Of a DNA stretch of 64,000 nucleotides, positions 11,051 through 22,328 are shown one piece after another; the first letter of the stretch is position 1; the number at the start of each line of letters is the position of its first letter. The stretch spans positions 224,501 through 288,500 of the forward strand of contig NW_025813698.1 in the NCBI RefSeq assembly GCF_021917145.1. The letters run 5' to 3'. The position numbers were made by a program, and so were the translations under genes. Under the pieces are notes generated by a model. That model searched no databases. It saw only the letters and a list, made by a program, of their open reading frames with translations, and was not told the origin of the DNA. Source of the DNA: Hypomesus transpacificus (Eukaryota; Chordata; Actinopteri; Osmeriformes; Osmeridae).

Positions 11051-12721
11051 ACAGTGGTGACTAATGCTGGCTGAAGGCCAGGCCAGTATTTACATGTCTG
11101 TGAGGGTAGGAGAAGAGAACTGAACGGAAGGAGGAGAGAAACAGGAACCGGTCTGAACCAGCGCGCGCCGACTCTCCGGGCTATTCCAGAAGTCCCCCCC
11201 CCACACACACACCCACACCCTGTCCTCCTCCTCTCTTCTTCCCCCTTCCTCTCGCTTCCCTCTGACTCAGATGAGGACTGGTTGAACTTTCCTCAAGCAC
11301 TTTGTCACATTCTGTCTCCGGGAAGCCAAGCCTGTACACGTTCCTGAGAGGTGAAACGGGATCCCCCCCTCACCCCCCTCTCCCCCACAACTGCACAGCG
11401 GCCCAGTGACGGTGGCTCGGACACCTCTGGCCTCAGAGGCTGTGGCATCGGGATCACACGGGGCAGGTTTTCACAGTTGCATGAGACATCATGGGGGTGT
11501 CATAGGGCATGTCAGATAGTTGTTGATCATGCTGCGCACACCTTAATGAAGTAGCTCCAGGGTCCATGTTGAGCGCTCTGATGCCTGCCACATGGCTCGT
11601 GTCTCGGGGAGAGGGGGCGAAGAGGGGGGATGCCTCTACCATGATGTGGCTTAATTTGGTACGGTGGTCACCGGGCGGCTATTTATGGCGCATTTACGTC
11701 GTAGATCTATATCAGGACATGATGAACGCTGTGACACGCTTGACCTGTCTGCTGAATGAAGCTCTTGTCAGGACCTTATTTGCATGTCATGAAAAGGACT
11801 GGCATATGCGCAAATGGACACGCTTATTCTGTTGCGTGTGTGCAAAAGGTGAACATTTGAATTCCTTAATAAATAGAAGCAAATGTATCACCTGAACACA
11901 AATATACACGCAACGTAACACATCATTTTCGCTAAAACAAAGTGTTGTGAAATCCTCGTATGGGATTAATTGTTCAGATTGTTTATGGTAGGACCGGGTC
12001 AAGATGAAGCATGATGTCCAGACACCCACAAGAGACCAGCAGTCAGTCAACACGTTCAAAGCCAGCCTTACGTGACCAGACGAGACGGGCACTATTCCTG
12101 GACACTAAACCGCCTGGTCACTCAATATCAACTCTCTCCAAATCTGTCCACTGTCATGACAGGATATCGGTTCCTGTTTATGGAGTTCTGCTCAAGTCAG
12201 GACATTGCTGTTGTTGTCGTCGCTGTTTTTATCGCTTTTGTTTTCAACCTGTACCTCATTTGGCATGACGATCTTTCAACCAGAATGTCCCTGTCAGAAT
12301 TCCTTGACTCACTCGCTCAACAACAAACACATTTCTGTAGCTATCGTATACAGGACAACACCCAGTCATGTCAACATGCACACGCAAGGATCAGGGCATA
12401 TTTCCAGCTCTGTAGGATTTGCATCGGAACACTGATCGTCGAAAACAAATTTGTCTTGAAGGACAAAAAACGTTCTGTGATTGTTCTGTGGAGACTGAGG
12501 TTTGGTGGTGGGGGTGGAACAACTGTCACATTACTTCTGTTTCTCATTTGAGTGCCACACGGGACAAACACAGTCATATGATTCAAAATTGAGGGAAGGA
12601 AGAGGCTATGCAAGAGCCCGGGTCATGACCTTTGACCTCACTCTGTAACTCGGACAAGAGCTCCTCTACATGCAGTGCATTGATCACCCCAGGATGGAGC
12701 CCCCCCCCCGCCCCTCCTCTG

Positions 12722-12748
<27 letters not shown>
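12722..12748. repeat. poly-C tract, 27 bp
   Basis: An uninterrupted run of 27 C on the plus strand, preceded by C-rich sequence from about 12700. Confidence 0.95.
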
Positions 12749-12752
<4 letters not shown>

Positions 12753-13546
12753 CCAGCTGAGGTTTTATAACGCACGACCAAAGAAGCCATTTATCCCAAA
12801 CAGACCTGAAGACAAGCAGGGTCTTCGTAGAGTTCACACTTGAAAGGGGACACACCCTAAGCCTTTCGCACAAATGTAAGATTGACTCACCCATCTCAGT
12901 TATCTAACCAGTTTCTTTGGAAAACAGGAAACCGATCCAGGAACAGCAAATGGTGGTAGCTTCTCTCTAACTGCCCAAAAATAGGCCTGGGAGTTACTAA
13001 TCAGGGCCACCTGGATCAGCAGCCAGAAGCTAAATTAGTTTTTCCAAGTTACATTCTCCTCCCTCAGAGAGAAGAAAATTGTTAATCGTTGACATTTCTC
13101 CCTCTTTTTCCTTGAAGATGAATGCATGGATACTGTCTGCTCACATCCAATACGATGTACTAGCAGTGAAGGTTGGCAACAATTTGAGTTTATGCCTCGA
13201 TACTGAGCATTAGGTTTTCATGTTCCCAAACCATGTGTAACTGATGCTTAGGACATTGCATTCAAACACATTTCTTTGAGATCTAGTATTGTGTTTCAAG
13301 TGCAAAACAAACTCAGTCACAAAGTCTGCCCTAATTGTTAAACTCATTCTTGACACAGAAGTGGAGTACATTATCTCAGATTAAGTATGGTTAGAGCTGG
13401 TTTAGATGGGGACAAAGAGAAAACTGTGAAAAAAATGATATCCAGTTTCTTATAAGGTTTGAACAGCTGTGTGACACACACACACACACAAACACCCTCT
13501 CAGACCCCTCATCTTACATTCTCTTTTTTCATATATAAAAAAAATC

Positions 13547-13588
13547 ACACACACACACACAGTCACACACACACACACACACACACAC
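13547..13588. repeat. (CA)n microsatellite
   Basis: A CA-dinucleotide run with one AGT interruption. A shorter (CA)n lies at about 13476-13491 and a (GT)n at about 13916-13937. Confidence 0.93.
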
Positions 13589-16031
13589 AAGGGGAGAGTG
13601 AATGACCACTGGCCAAAACCCCTCCGAGGGTCTTACCCATTGTGTTCCCAGGCACAGCAGTGAAACAGGCTTCTGTTCGGTGGAATGTACAGAATCTTGC
13701 TGTTTTCTGGACAGCTGGGCTGGGCTGGTCTCTAAGGTACAAGAGTCACTGTGTCGGTGCCCACTGACTTAGTTTCACCTACTAGCTGCTTGTGGTTTTT
13801 GGTGGCAAAATGACTGCAAGTTATTTAAGAGTGCCGTCAATTTGCTATCATGTTCTCAGGAGCTCTGATACTTTTACAGTATGTTGATATCATATAAATC
13901 TGGTGAGTGAGAGTATGTGTGTGTGTGTGTGTGTGTGCGGATGTCAGGATGGTCTCTGAGTTCTCTCTCTGTCTCACGCACGTACACCAAGTGCTTCTGT
14001 CCACGGCTCCCTGTCCTCCGCCCCACACGTAAAGGGCAGACAAGGCGCTGAGTAACCCCAACCCGAGCGCTAACCTCGCAACCTCGCCGCGGCACTGGGC
14101 CAGCTAAAAGCAGACCCAACCGGTGCAAGCCAGTGCTGTATACTACATCGCAAATACACCCCCCCCCCACCCCCCCCAACGCCTTCTCTCCACAACGCCA
14201 ACGCACCCTTACACACATGCTCCCCCCCCCCGCCATATCTCCCTCTTCTGTCCCACTTAGCTGAAAAGAAACCGACAGTGTAAGTGTCTGTGCCTGTGTG
14301 TGTTAAAAAGCTAAATGATGGGTTCAGAAAATGAGGAACTCTCCTACAGTAATCTGAGGAGTGTTTGAGCACTGGGGTGTCAACAGTGATTTCGACAAGA
14401 CTTCCTCAAATTAGCACGGAGGACATGTGCATTGAAACACAGGGTAAACCTATCCGCGTTCCTTCCAAAGAGGAGGGGATATTTGTGTAACAGTCCTGAC
14501 GTTTCACCTTGTGGGTGTACACGTCCTTGCTTGGATAAACAGGGATGAAATACGGTTTGATAATGCTGTTTTCGCGCTAGCTCCACTCAAGCATTGCTTC
14601 ACTCTGTTTTCAAGCCAGCAGGTCTCTGCGGTATTGAGGCATGGGCCCACACCTGCTTTCAATCAGTTCCACAGTGGGAGTGATTGGAGGCTGACCCCCA
14701 TAACATAGAGAAGTTCTTGTGGCCGTGCTAGTCGAACTGTGGAGTGTATACAATGTACACACACCCACACCTAGTTTCATACATACTCACATCGCAGAGA
14801 TATCCTTTTTGGCAAAACACCAGATGTACGTACCTGTTTTGACCCTGTTCAAATATATGTCTAAGGCATACAAGTACATGTCAAAACAATGGATTTACTT
14901 GCAAGAGGGTCCCCGCCTTCTGAGATTATGATGTTGTCAACACCGTCCATGTTATCATGCACTATCAGGAAGGAATGGCCTGATAGTAACCTAATGTAAC
15001 CCAGAAAAACATGAACTATTAACTGTCAGGAATACAATACCTTGTATTTTTCTAGGTCACATACGAGCAAACATGTGCTACCATGACAGTCTCATGATGA
15101 ATATTGTAGTGAATAGAAATGAAGCAAACAGTAGAAAATAGCTTTTTGTGTCGCATCCTGGTATTTTAAAAAGTAAACAGTTGACTGGTCGCTTTGTAAT
15201 CAGTCCAGAGCAAAAGAGCACAGGAAATGGTCTTCTGGGTTCCTTTTCCTAAAGTGTGTGTGCGTGTTTGTGTGTCTGTGTGCGTGTGAGTGTGTGCACG
15301 TCTGTGTGTACCCACAGTGTTATACACAGCAATCGTATTTCGCTCAGAGAGGAATTTATCCATCCACCCTTTCCTGTGCGTGACTGTGTATTGGTCAGGA
15401 CCAACGCAACTGTTGATGCTGTTGGACAATTTACAGGGGAAGCAGCCTTCACTCCAAATACCCCACCCTACTGATTGCGTGGGACACTGGAACACTGACC
15501 TCTCACCCAGTAGCAAAGCAACCCCCCCCCCCCAAAAAAGCAAAAAGTAACTACGTAAGTGGGAGACATAACCAGTGCAGTAATGCCAAGTGTTTGCCCT
15601 CTGAACCAGGACATTCGCCTCACATTACTGACAGAAAATGCTCATTGCCTAGCAGAGTCATCCTGTAAACAACGTCTGTCTGTTTTTCCACTGTCATGGG
15701 CTTAGGGCGAACAGCCACGAAACAGTAACAGTACGAGAATGAAGACGTGAGAGAGTTCAAGCCAGAACGTAGGCCATGACAAGTTGCTATGTGATGGTAA
15801 TGGCTTCGCAATCACTTGAATCCAGACTCATTCTCTGATCCAGTGGGCCATAATCAGCTCCTTGGTTTTAGCTTAATGTCTTTACATGATCTTGTTTTAG
15901 TTATCAAACAAGAAAACACCAGGCTGCCTTGGTTGTGCTGTTGCTGATAACACCGTCATTTATAGAGCAGTCTTGGCAGCAATATCCCCCGTCTGGTCTG
16001 ATCTGGTCTGGTCATTAAGGTGGGTGGGGTT

Positions 16032-16058
16032 TGTGCCCTACTAAAATAGTAGGGCACA
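16032..16058. repeat. perfect 12-bp inverted repeat
   Basis: TGTGCCCTACTA, a 3-nt AAA loop, then the exact reverse complement TAGTAGGGCACA. It could fold as a small hairpin. No host gene is visible. Confidence 0.9.
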
Positions 16059-16122
16059 CACAAGGACACACCTCTGAGACAGGCCATAAGGGTAAACATG
16101 TAACAGTGCAGACATCCTCTCT

Positions 16123-16147
16123 GTCACGTGATCCACAGTCACGTGAT
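16123..16147. promoter_or_regulatory. tandem GTCACGTGAT boxes
   Basis: GTCACGTGAT occurs at 16123-16132 and again at 16138-16147, repeat distance 15 bp. CACGTG is the core E-box bound by bHLH-ZIP factors such as USF, MYC and the MITF/TFE family, and GTCACGTGA is close to the CLEAR-type element. Which gene it would serve is unknown, because no gene start is recognised nearby. Confidence 0.45.
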
Positions 16148-16250
16148 CCTGTGATGAACTTCTACCCTGTTTTCCTGTATTAGTGGTCAGAGGCATGTAC
16201 CATCACAGAAGAGAGGGAAGGGATGGACTCCACACCAGTCGAAAAAACTT

Positions 16251-16350
16251 TTCAGGTTTCATCCAAAAAGTTTTCAAGTTTTTTTCAAAACGTTCATGTT
16301 TTTTCAAAACGTTTTCACGTTTCTTCAAAACGTTTTCACATTGTTTTGTT
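16251..16350. repeat. degenerate ~21-bp tandem repeat
   Basis: Four to five diverged copies of a unit like TTTTCAAAACGTTTTCACGTT are spaced about 20-22 bp apart. The later copies share CAAAACGTT exactly. Confidence 0.75.
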
Positions 16351-18166
16351 CACTTGCGGGAATGAACACAAACACGTCACCGAAGTAACCTTAAAAGTGC
16401 AGCTCAAAATAAATACCTTCAAGGGTTATTTTGTTGTTTTAATTGTTCTTTTATTGCCCTCAAACAAGGTCAAACATCAATCAAACGGCAAAGAGTGTGA
16501 CTGAAAGAGTTACAAGTTTGTTGTGTCTTGTCAGCAGCGGAGCCATTTAAATGGTTGTGGTGTGTCAGTTTAAAAGGCATGATGTCACTTGATGTTTAAC
16601 TTCAGCCTACATCTAGGTGTTGGTAAAACAGGGAAATTCTAACTCGCTACTCATTGGCCAGTCAGCACTTTGTTTTCTCATGAGATGTGCCTGACAACAA
16701 CATAGCCAATGGCAGCAGGCCATGGGCGGGGCCTCAGCGGTGTTGTGGCAAACTGAGCCGTTTCCTGTAAAACCACAGAGCTCAGCCTGTTGTCTGCAGT
16801 CACGTTCTCAGCACAGGCAGCTGCCTGCAGCTCGTTGTCTGGGCTGGAGATGTCATTAGCTTTTGTTTGTTTTATTTCTGACATATTGACTCCATACCTA
16901 AGTACAAATGATACTGGCACTTTCGGCAGGCCCTGAATGTTTCCTCTCTCTGTGCTCCCGAGCTCCCAGTTGGCACTAGGCAAATGTGTTGTGATTGTTT
17001 AAAGCCCCCTTTCCTCTCCCCCCCCCCCCCCGCCCCTTGTTCTACAGCTGTTCTCCTTTGCAAGAGGAGGCAGGATGGCATGTAAACAAACACACACACA
17101 CACACACACACACACATGCTCAAATGCAGATGTCCACAGGAATTCTCACGGACACCAACTGAGAACACAAACACACAACGCACACATGAGCAACGTGGAA
17201 ACTCCCACAAACAGGCATCATACACACATATGCTTCTGTGTGTAAAGCAACACACACATGCGCACACATCAAACACACACACACAAACGTGTACATATGT
17301 GTGGCCTACACTTACCTATGCTGTTCTAGTTCGGTGACAGCAGTTGTGACATAACTGTGTAGAGTGCATGTACAGTATGTGTTTCAGAGAACTATACATA
17401 TCTCAATGCATGTGTGTGCAGGTCCTTGCTTGGACAGTACGTCCACCAAAACAGGTGTCTCAGGAACGCCATTCCAGTTCCCCCACAGAATCATTCCAGC
17501 AGTGTGCTGAGGCCAGGGTCATCATTCTGCTCTTCCTGTCCATCCATCCATCCTTCCTGTCCGTCCGTCCGTCAGTGTGGGCCCTGGTCCAACACAGGGA
17601 TCCCAGTGTGCCTGATCCCAGGTGAGATAGCTCACACAATGAGTCCTCTGTGAGCCACGTCCTCCCCCCCCCCCTGTGTGACCTCCAGTCTTGGCCTGTT
17701 CTGCCTAGCCTGCCTCTCAACAACACAACACACCTTATCTGATGCCAGCCTCGCCTGACGTCCTTCTGTGCAAGGTACTGTGATTAGAAAAGAGTGGCGC
17801 CACAGTGGTACGAAGCCAAACTTCTTTTTTTCTTTTTTTTCGGTCTCTCTCTGCTCCATAGGTTTCGTTTTAGCTTTGCTGGGGGAAAAAAACTGACAAA
17901 AAACGGTATTTGCAAGAAGAGAGTTTGGTTGGAAGAGCCTTGGCTATTGTTTTTGATCAGATTGCTTTAGTTTTTAATGGCAAAGTGTTGCATGATTGGT
18001 CTCGGTTGAGTTGTGCCCTGGCAGGAGGCAGAACACAATGTACGAAGAAGCGAATGAAGAAGCAGAGAGGTTCCACTGCAGCTCCCGACTGCTGTTGTCT
18101 CACAGTGTGTTTAACTGTTACACAACCTTTGGCTCTCCAGCTGGCTATGGTGTTGGATGGAATGGA

Positions 18167-18184
18167 GGGGGGGGGGGGGGGGGG
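18167..18184. repeat. poly-G tract, 18 bp
   Basis: An uninterrupted run of 18 G on the plus strand. C-rich runs of similar type occur at about 14159-14178 and 22518-22540. Confidence 0.92.
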
Positions 18185-19119
18185 TGAGAGGAGTTAGGAC
18201 AGGGGAAGGGGCAGAGGTTGACACTAGTGTTTTGACCTCTGTGTCTTTCTCAGAGGGTTGTGGTGGCTGTGGGCTGAGCCATGAGGACCTCAGGAACTGT
18301 GACGCTCTCCAGGATTTGGGTCCAGGCCCAGCCCACACAGGCCTGGGCCTGGGACAGAGGCCAGCGTCACTGAGGAGGACTGTCTTACGAACGGAGAAAA
18401 GCCTTCAAGGAAGGACAGTGTATTTGTATTGTGTCTGTCCTGCAGTGGAAAATAACGTTTTCAAATACGTAGGTCATACCAACTTTTTATTCAGGCACAT
18501 CTTCAGGATATTTATGGGAAACCAGCATCATGTTGTTTATCCATTTACTGTGTAACATGAGGCAGTGACACATTTTTAACAACAATAAGTAACCCTCCTG
18601 TCATTTGTCCTGCTCTCCTCACGCATGTAAAGTATCTAGCAATTACTGCTTTGGTCACCAACTGTCTCCCTGACCCTGGCTACACAGTGAATGACACAAA
18701 GGGGAGCCATGGCGATTAGGATTGGAAGTTCTAAGATGGTGTGTTCATGATGCTCCAGATGTAGTTGCGGCTGTAGGTGAGGGTTTGCGGGAATCAAAAG
18801 GGGAACTTCTGGGACTTTAAATCGATGTTGCAATCGTGATGTCACCTATTCAAATGGCTGGCTCAAATCCAGTTTCCAGACTTTGGCAGGAAAATCCCAC
18901 ACATGATCAGAGGATGATTCATTGCTGTTGGTTACATGCTTCCACATTGAATTCCCCTCTACAATATGTAGAAACACCTGAGAAAATAGTTTGTCAAGGG
19001 ACTGGTAGACTGACATGCCACAGGCAGGTTGTTTGATTAGCAGAAGGTACTGTCAAACAGGTTCTCTTGAAGAATGTGTCCTCAAAGACAAAAATGTTTA
19101 CATCTATCCGATAAACAGT

Positions 19120-19174
19120 CTCTCCTCTCTCTCTCCCCCTCTCCCCCTCTCCCCCTTTCCCACTCTCTCCCTCC

Positions 19175-19213
<39 letters not shown>

Positions 19214-19214
19214 C

Positions 19215-19271
<57 letters not shown>
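19120..19271. repeat. (CT)n microsatellite, interrupted
   Basis: About 150 bp of CT dinucleotides with CCCCCT and CGCT interruptions. It ends CTCTCAAG, as does the CT tract at 10770-11050. Confidence 0.96.
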
Positions 19272-19274
<3 letters not shown>

Positions 19275-21188
19275 CACCCAGACACTGTAGAAATGCGAAA
19301 AACACACTTGGCATGTTTCGGTTTCCCTTTAACAGAGAGGGCAAACACGAGGATGAAGGTGGAGGTTGACCCCGGGCTCCGGGGCAGCCGGGGTGTGAAG
19401 ACTGCCTGGCTTGTCTCTCCTTGCCACGAGACCAGCCAGACTTCCTCTGAAGTAACAGTTTGCTGTAAGCGGGAGTGAGCCTCGGCAGTTCCCTCTCTCA
19501 CCTTGTCGGCCCACTCGCACGTTTGCCGGAATCACGTCTCGACTCCAAAATTCACATAGCTCACGTGCCTCACAGTTGTTTTCCTTTTTTATTTCTAGAA
19601 ATTAACGGTGCCAAGTTACATTTCAATTTTTCTTTCATGTCTTGTTTTCTTCTGTAATTAGTTGTTTTTGCTTCCAAAAACTAAAGGTCAACGTTCCCAA
19701 CAGATTGAAGGCCGCATAACTTTAACTTTGGCAACAACAAAAAAGAACAAATGTTGCAAGTTCGGCTTGTACAAACACCTCATAAACATGTATTACTCCT
19801 CTGAAGAAATGGTCAGAAAAACAAGTTTCAGTTCTTCATAATCACAATCACAACCTCTTCCGTGACAGTGAATGCACTGAGAGAAGGTGATAAGAAGCGC
19901 TGAGTAAGTAGAACCGTTAGAACACACAGATATCTCCAACATCACCCGTTTGGTTTTAGAGCACTGCCTTTGGATGACCCCCGTCGTGTAAACATCCAAT
20001 CCCTGTCTTGTCCTCGATGGGACATGTGGAGTAGGGCCCCCGTTTGTTGTTGGCTCTGTGTGATGCAGGCAGGGTGCTGCAACCAACATAGCAGGAGGCT
20101 CCTGATTGGGGCCTTAAAAAGACTCATTTTAACAAGCCAGGTTTCTGGAAAACTGGTTGTTACTAATGAGCCCTTAGGCCTGGGAGCGTGGGTTTGAAGG
20201 CCCAGAAAGATGACTACACGGCTGTCCTCTCATTACCACAGACACCAGCCACTGGTGTGCTGACAGAGTGCTGAGATAGCATGTTCCAATAAAATAGATG
20301 TCCAATACAATAACCTTTTCTAGAGCTTGCACAATCGAATCTCTTGAGAAACCGGTGGTGAGATTGGAGGAGGATGCCTCTCTTTTTAATCTGTACAATA
20401 TCTAAGTTGTGTTTCTGTGCCTTTGAAACATTTATTTCACATTTCAACCAAACTTCCTTTCAGCTGTTGTCCTCCCTCTCCTCAACTGATGGTATGTGTT
20501 GATTCTGGATGATGAAATAGACCCACAAAATGTTTTATGATGGATTCATCTCTCCAAGGATGGGCTGTTGAACATGAAGGACAGATCAACATTCGCCACA
20601 CCAGATGTTTGGGAGTTTCCGTTCTCTTCTTTCATAATCTCTCAAACTTAATTATTTGCCCACTGCATATTTTACGTCACATTTTGTCTCGTCCATCTTT
20701 AGATGTGGTCCGGCATAACATGTCACATATGCTTGAGGCAGCCTTAAAAATAAATCTAATGTGGAAAAATATATCATCTGGGATTCATTTTTGCGGTTAT
20801 ATTTTTTGTAAAGAGCGAACTTGATCTTGAGACTCAGAGACCAGACTGACACTGGTATGTTATGAATTGACAGCTATGGAATTGGAAGGCTTTGGAAAGT
20901 TCTAGCACGCACTGTCAGCCATTTTGAAAATGTATACGTTTGATAAACATCAATCTTACAAGGAAAGCCAACTCCTGTTGACCCTTTTGCAAGTCAGATG
21001 TTAGATAAACACAAGGCTGTTTCTGTTTTAAAATACAGCAGAATCCACATTCAGCATGTCCTGACACCCAAAACAATGAAACCATTCAACTGGAAATGTA
21101 TCTTCAATGAGTGAACACATTTGAACACAATTTGAGAGGATCACCTTGGCAACAGTGAAAAAGTGAAAGGGAAAATAAACGGTAAAAA

Positions 21189-21190
<2 letters not shown>

Positions 21191-21229
<39 letters not shown>
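21191..21229. repeat. (AT)n microsatellite
   Basis: About 19 AT dinucleotides, followed by CTGTATATACAG, itself a 12-bp palindrome (21230-21241 region). Confidence 0.93.
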
Positions 21230-21230
<1 letters not shown>

Positions 21231-22285
21231 TGTATATACAGTTTAGGGTTTGCTTGTTGGGTTGCTTACAGGATAAGAGGTACCAGGAACATGTGTGGGC
21301 TTACAGCACTTCCTCCAACTTAGTCCTCAAAGGGAAAATGCTGTGCGTGAGGTGGCGGTGCAGAACCTGTGGTTAAACCTGATCCTCCATCTGAATCTGA
21401 CTTGAACACAGTGTTTGAAAACAGGCCTTTGTACACTCTCAAGACGAACCAGCCAATCAGTGCTGAGAGAACACTTCTGGGTTACGTATTTACCCTGGGG
21501 ATAAGAAAAACAGGAGAGGTTTGGGCTGAGGAACTGGTAACAAATTGATTGTGTCTGAGTTGAGTCTGTTATTTCAAATGCTGTTGAGTCACACTGTGGT
21601 GTCTATTAAACCATTGTTGAATGGCTACCGCATGCGGTAGTGAAGAAGACCTGCAACTAAGGTCACAGAGGTCACCAGATCAGCTGATCACCATACTGCG
21701 GTTGTGTAACACACAGTCCTCTGCAAAAAAATATTGGCAAAAACCTTGGTCTTTTAATTCATTATTTCAGCATTTTTTTCCATCACTTTCTTTTTAAAAT
21801 TGTGCTTTAGGATTTGCACAGCGCTGTACATAGAGTGCTGCGAACTGTGTGATATGAATTCCATTGAATCAATATACAACTAAAAACATTAGCCTTGGTG
21901 CCCAAATAGAAATCACTGCTCAGAACCATACATCAATTTGCCACCAACTCAACACAAACGTCTTCCGTGTTCCACGCCTCAACAACCACAGTCATTTCCA
22001 CACAAATCCATAAGGGCATTCTAAAGGTTACATGCAGGATGTACTGTTACAGTAGGAGGCAGATTCAGTAGGCTGATATGTACTGGACTGTCAATATGGG
22101 TCTGCATCCAGGAGCACAGTCTTCCACGTGCAGCGTGTGAGTCCGCTGGGTGTTGCCACAAGCACATGCCTGCCTGGGGCCATATAACATGCACTGTAGA
22201 TATACAGTAGACATTCACTCTGTACATATCCCTCTCTGAAGATATCCTTGTCTGTTGAAATATACCATCTGCAGACATCCCCCCC

Positions 22286-22328
22286 CTCTGTAGATATCCT
22301 TCTCTGTAGATATCGACTCTGTAGATAC
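22286..22328. repeat. short degenerate CTCTGTAGATAT repeat
   Basis: Three close copies of a unit like CTCTGTAGATATC occur here. Looser versions (CTCTGAAGATATCC) occur back to about 22230. Confidence 0.7.

Noticed and set aside
12583..12894. Gly-rich minus-strand frame
   Set aside because: The glycines come from the poly-C tract at 12722-12748.
19015..19501. Open frames of 67-139 codons around 19.2 kb
   Set aside because: Most of each frame is a (CT)n tract, and the flanks show no conserved motif or splice context.
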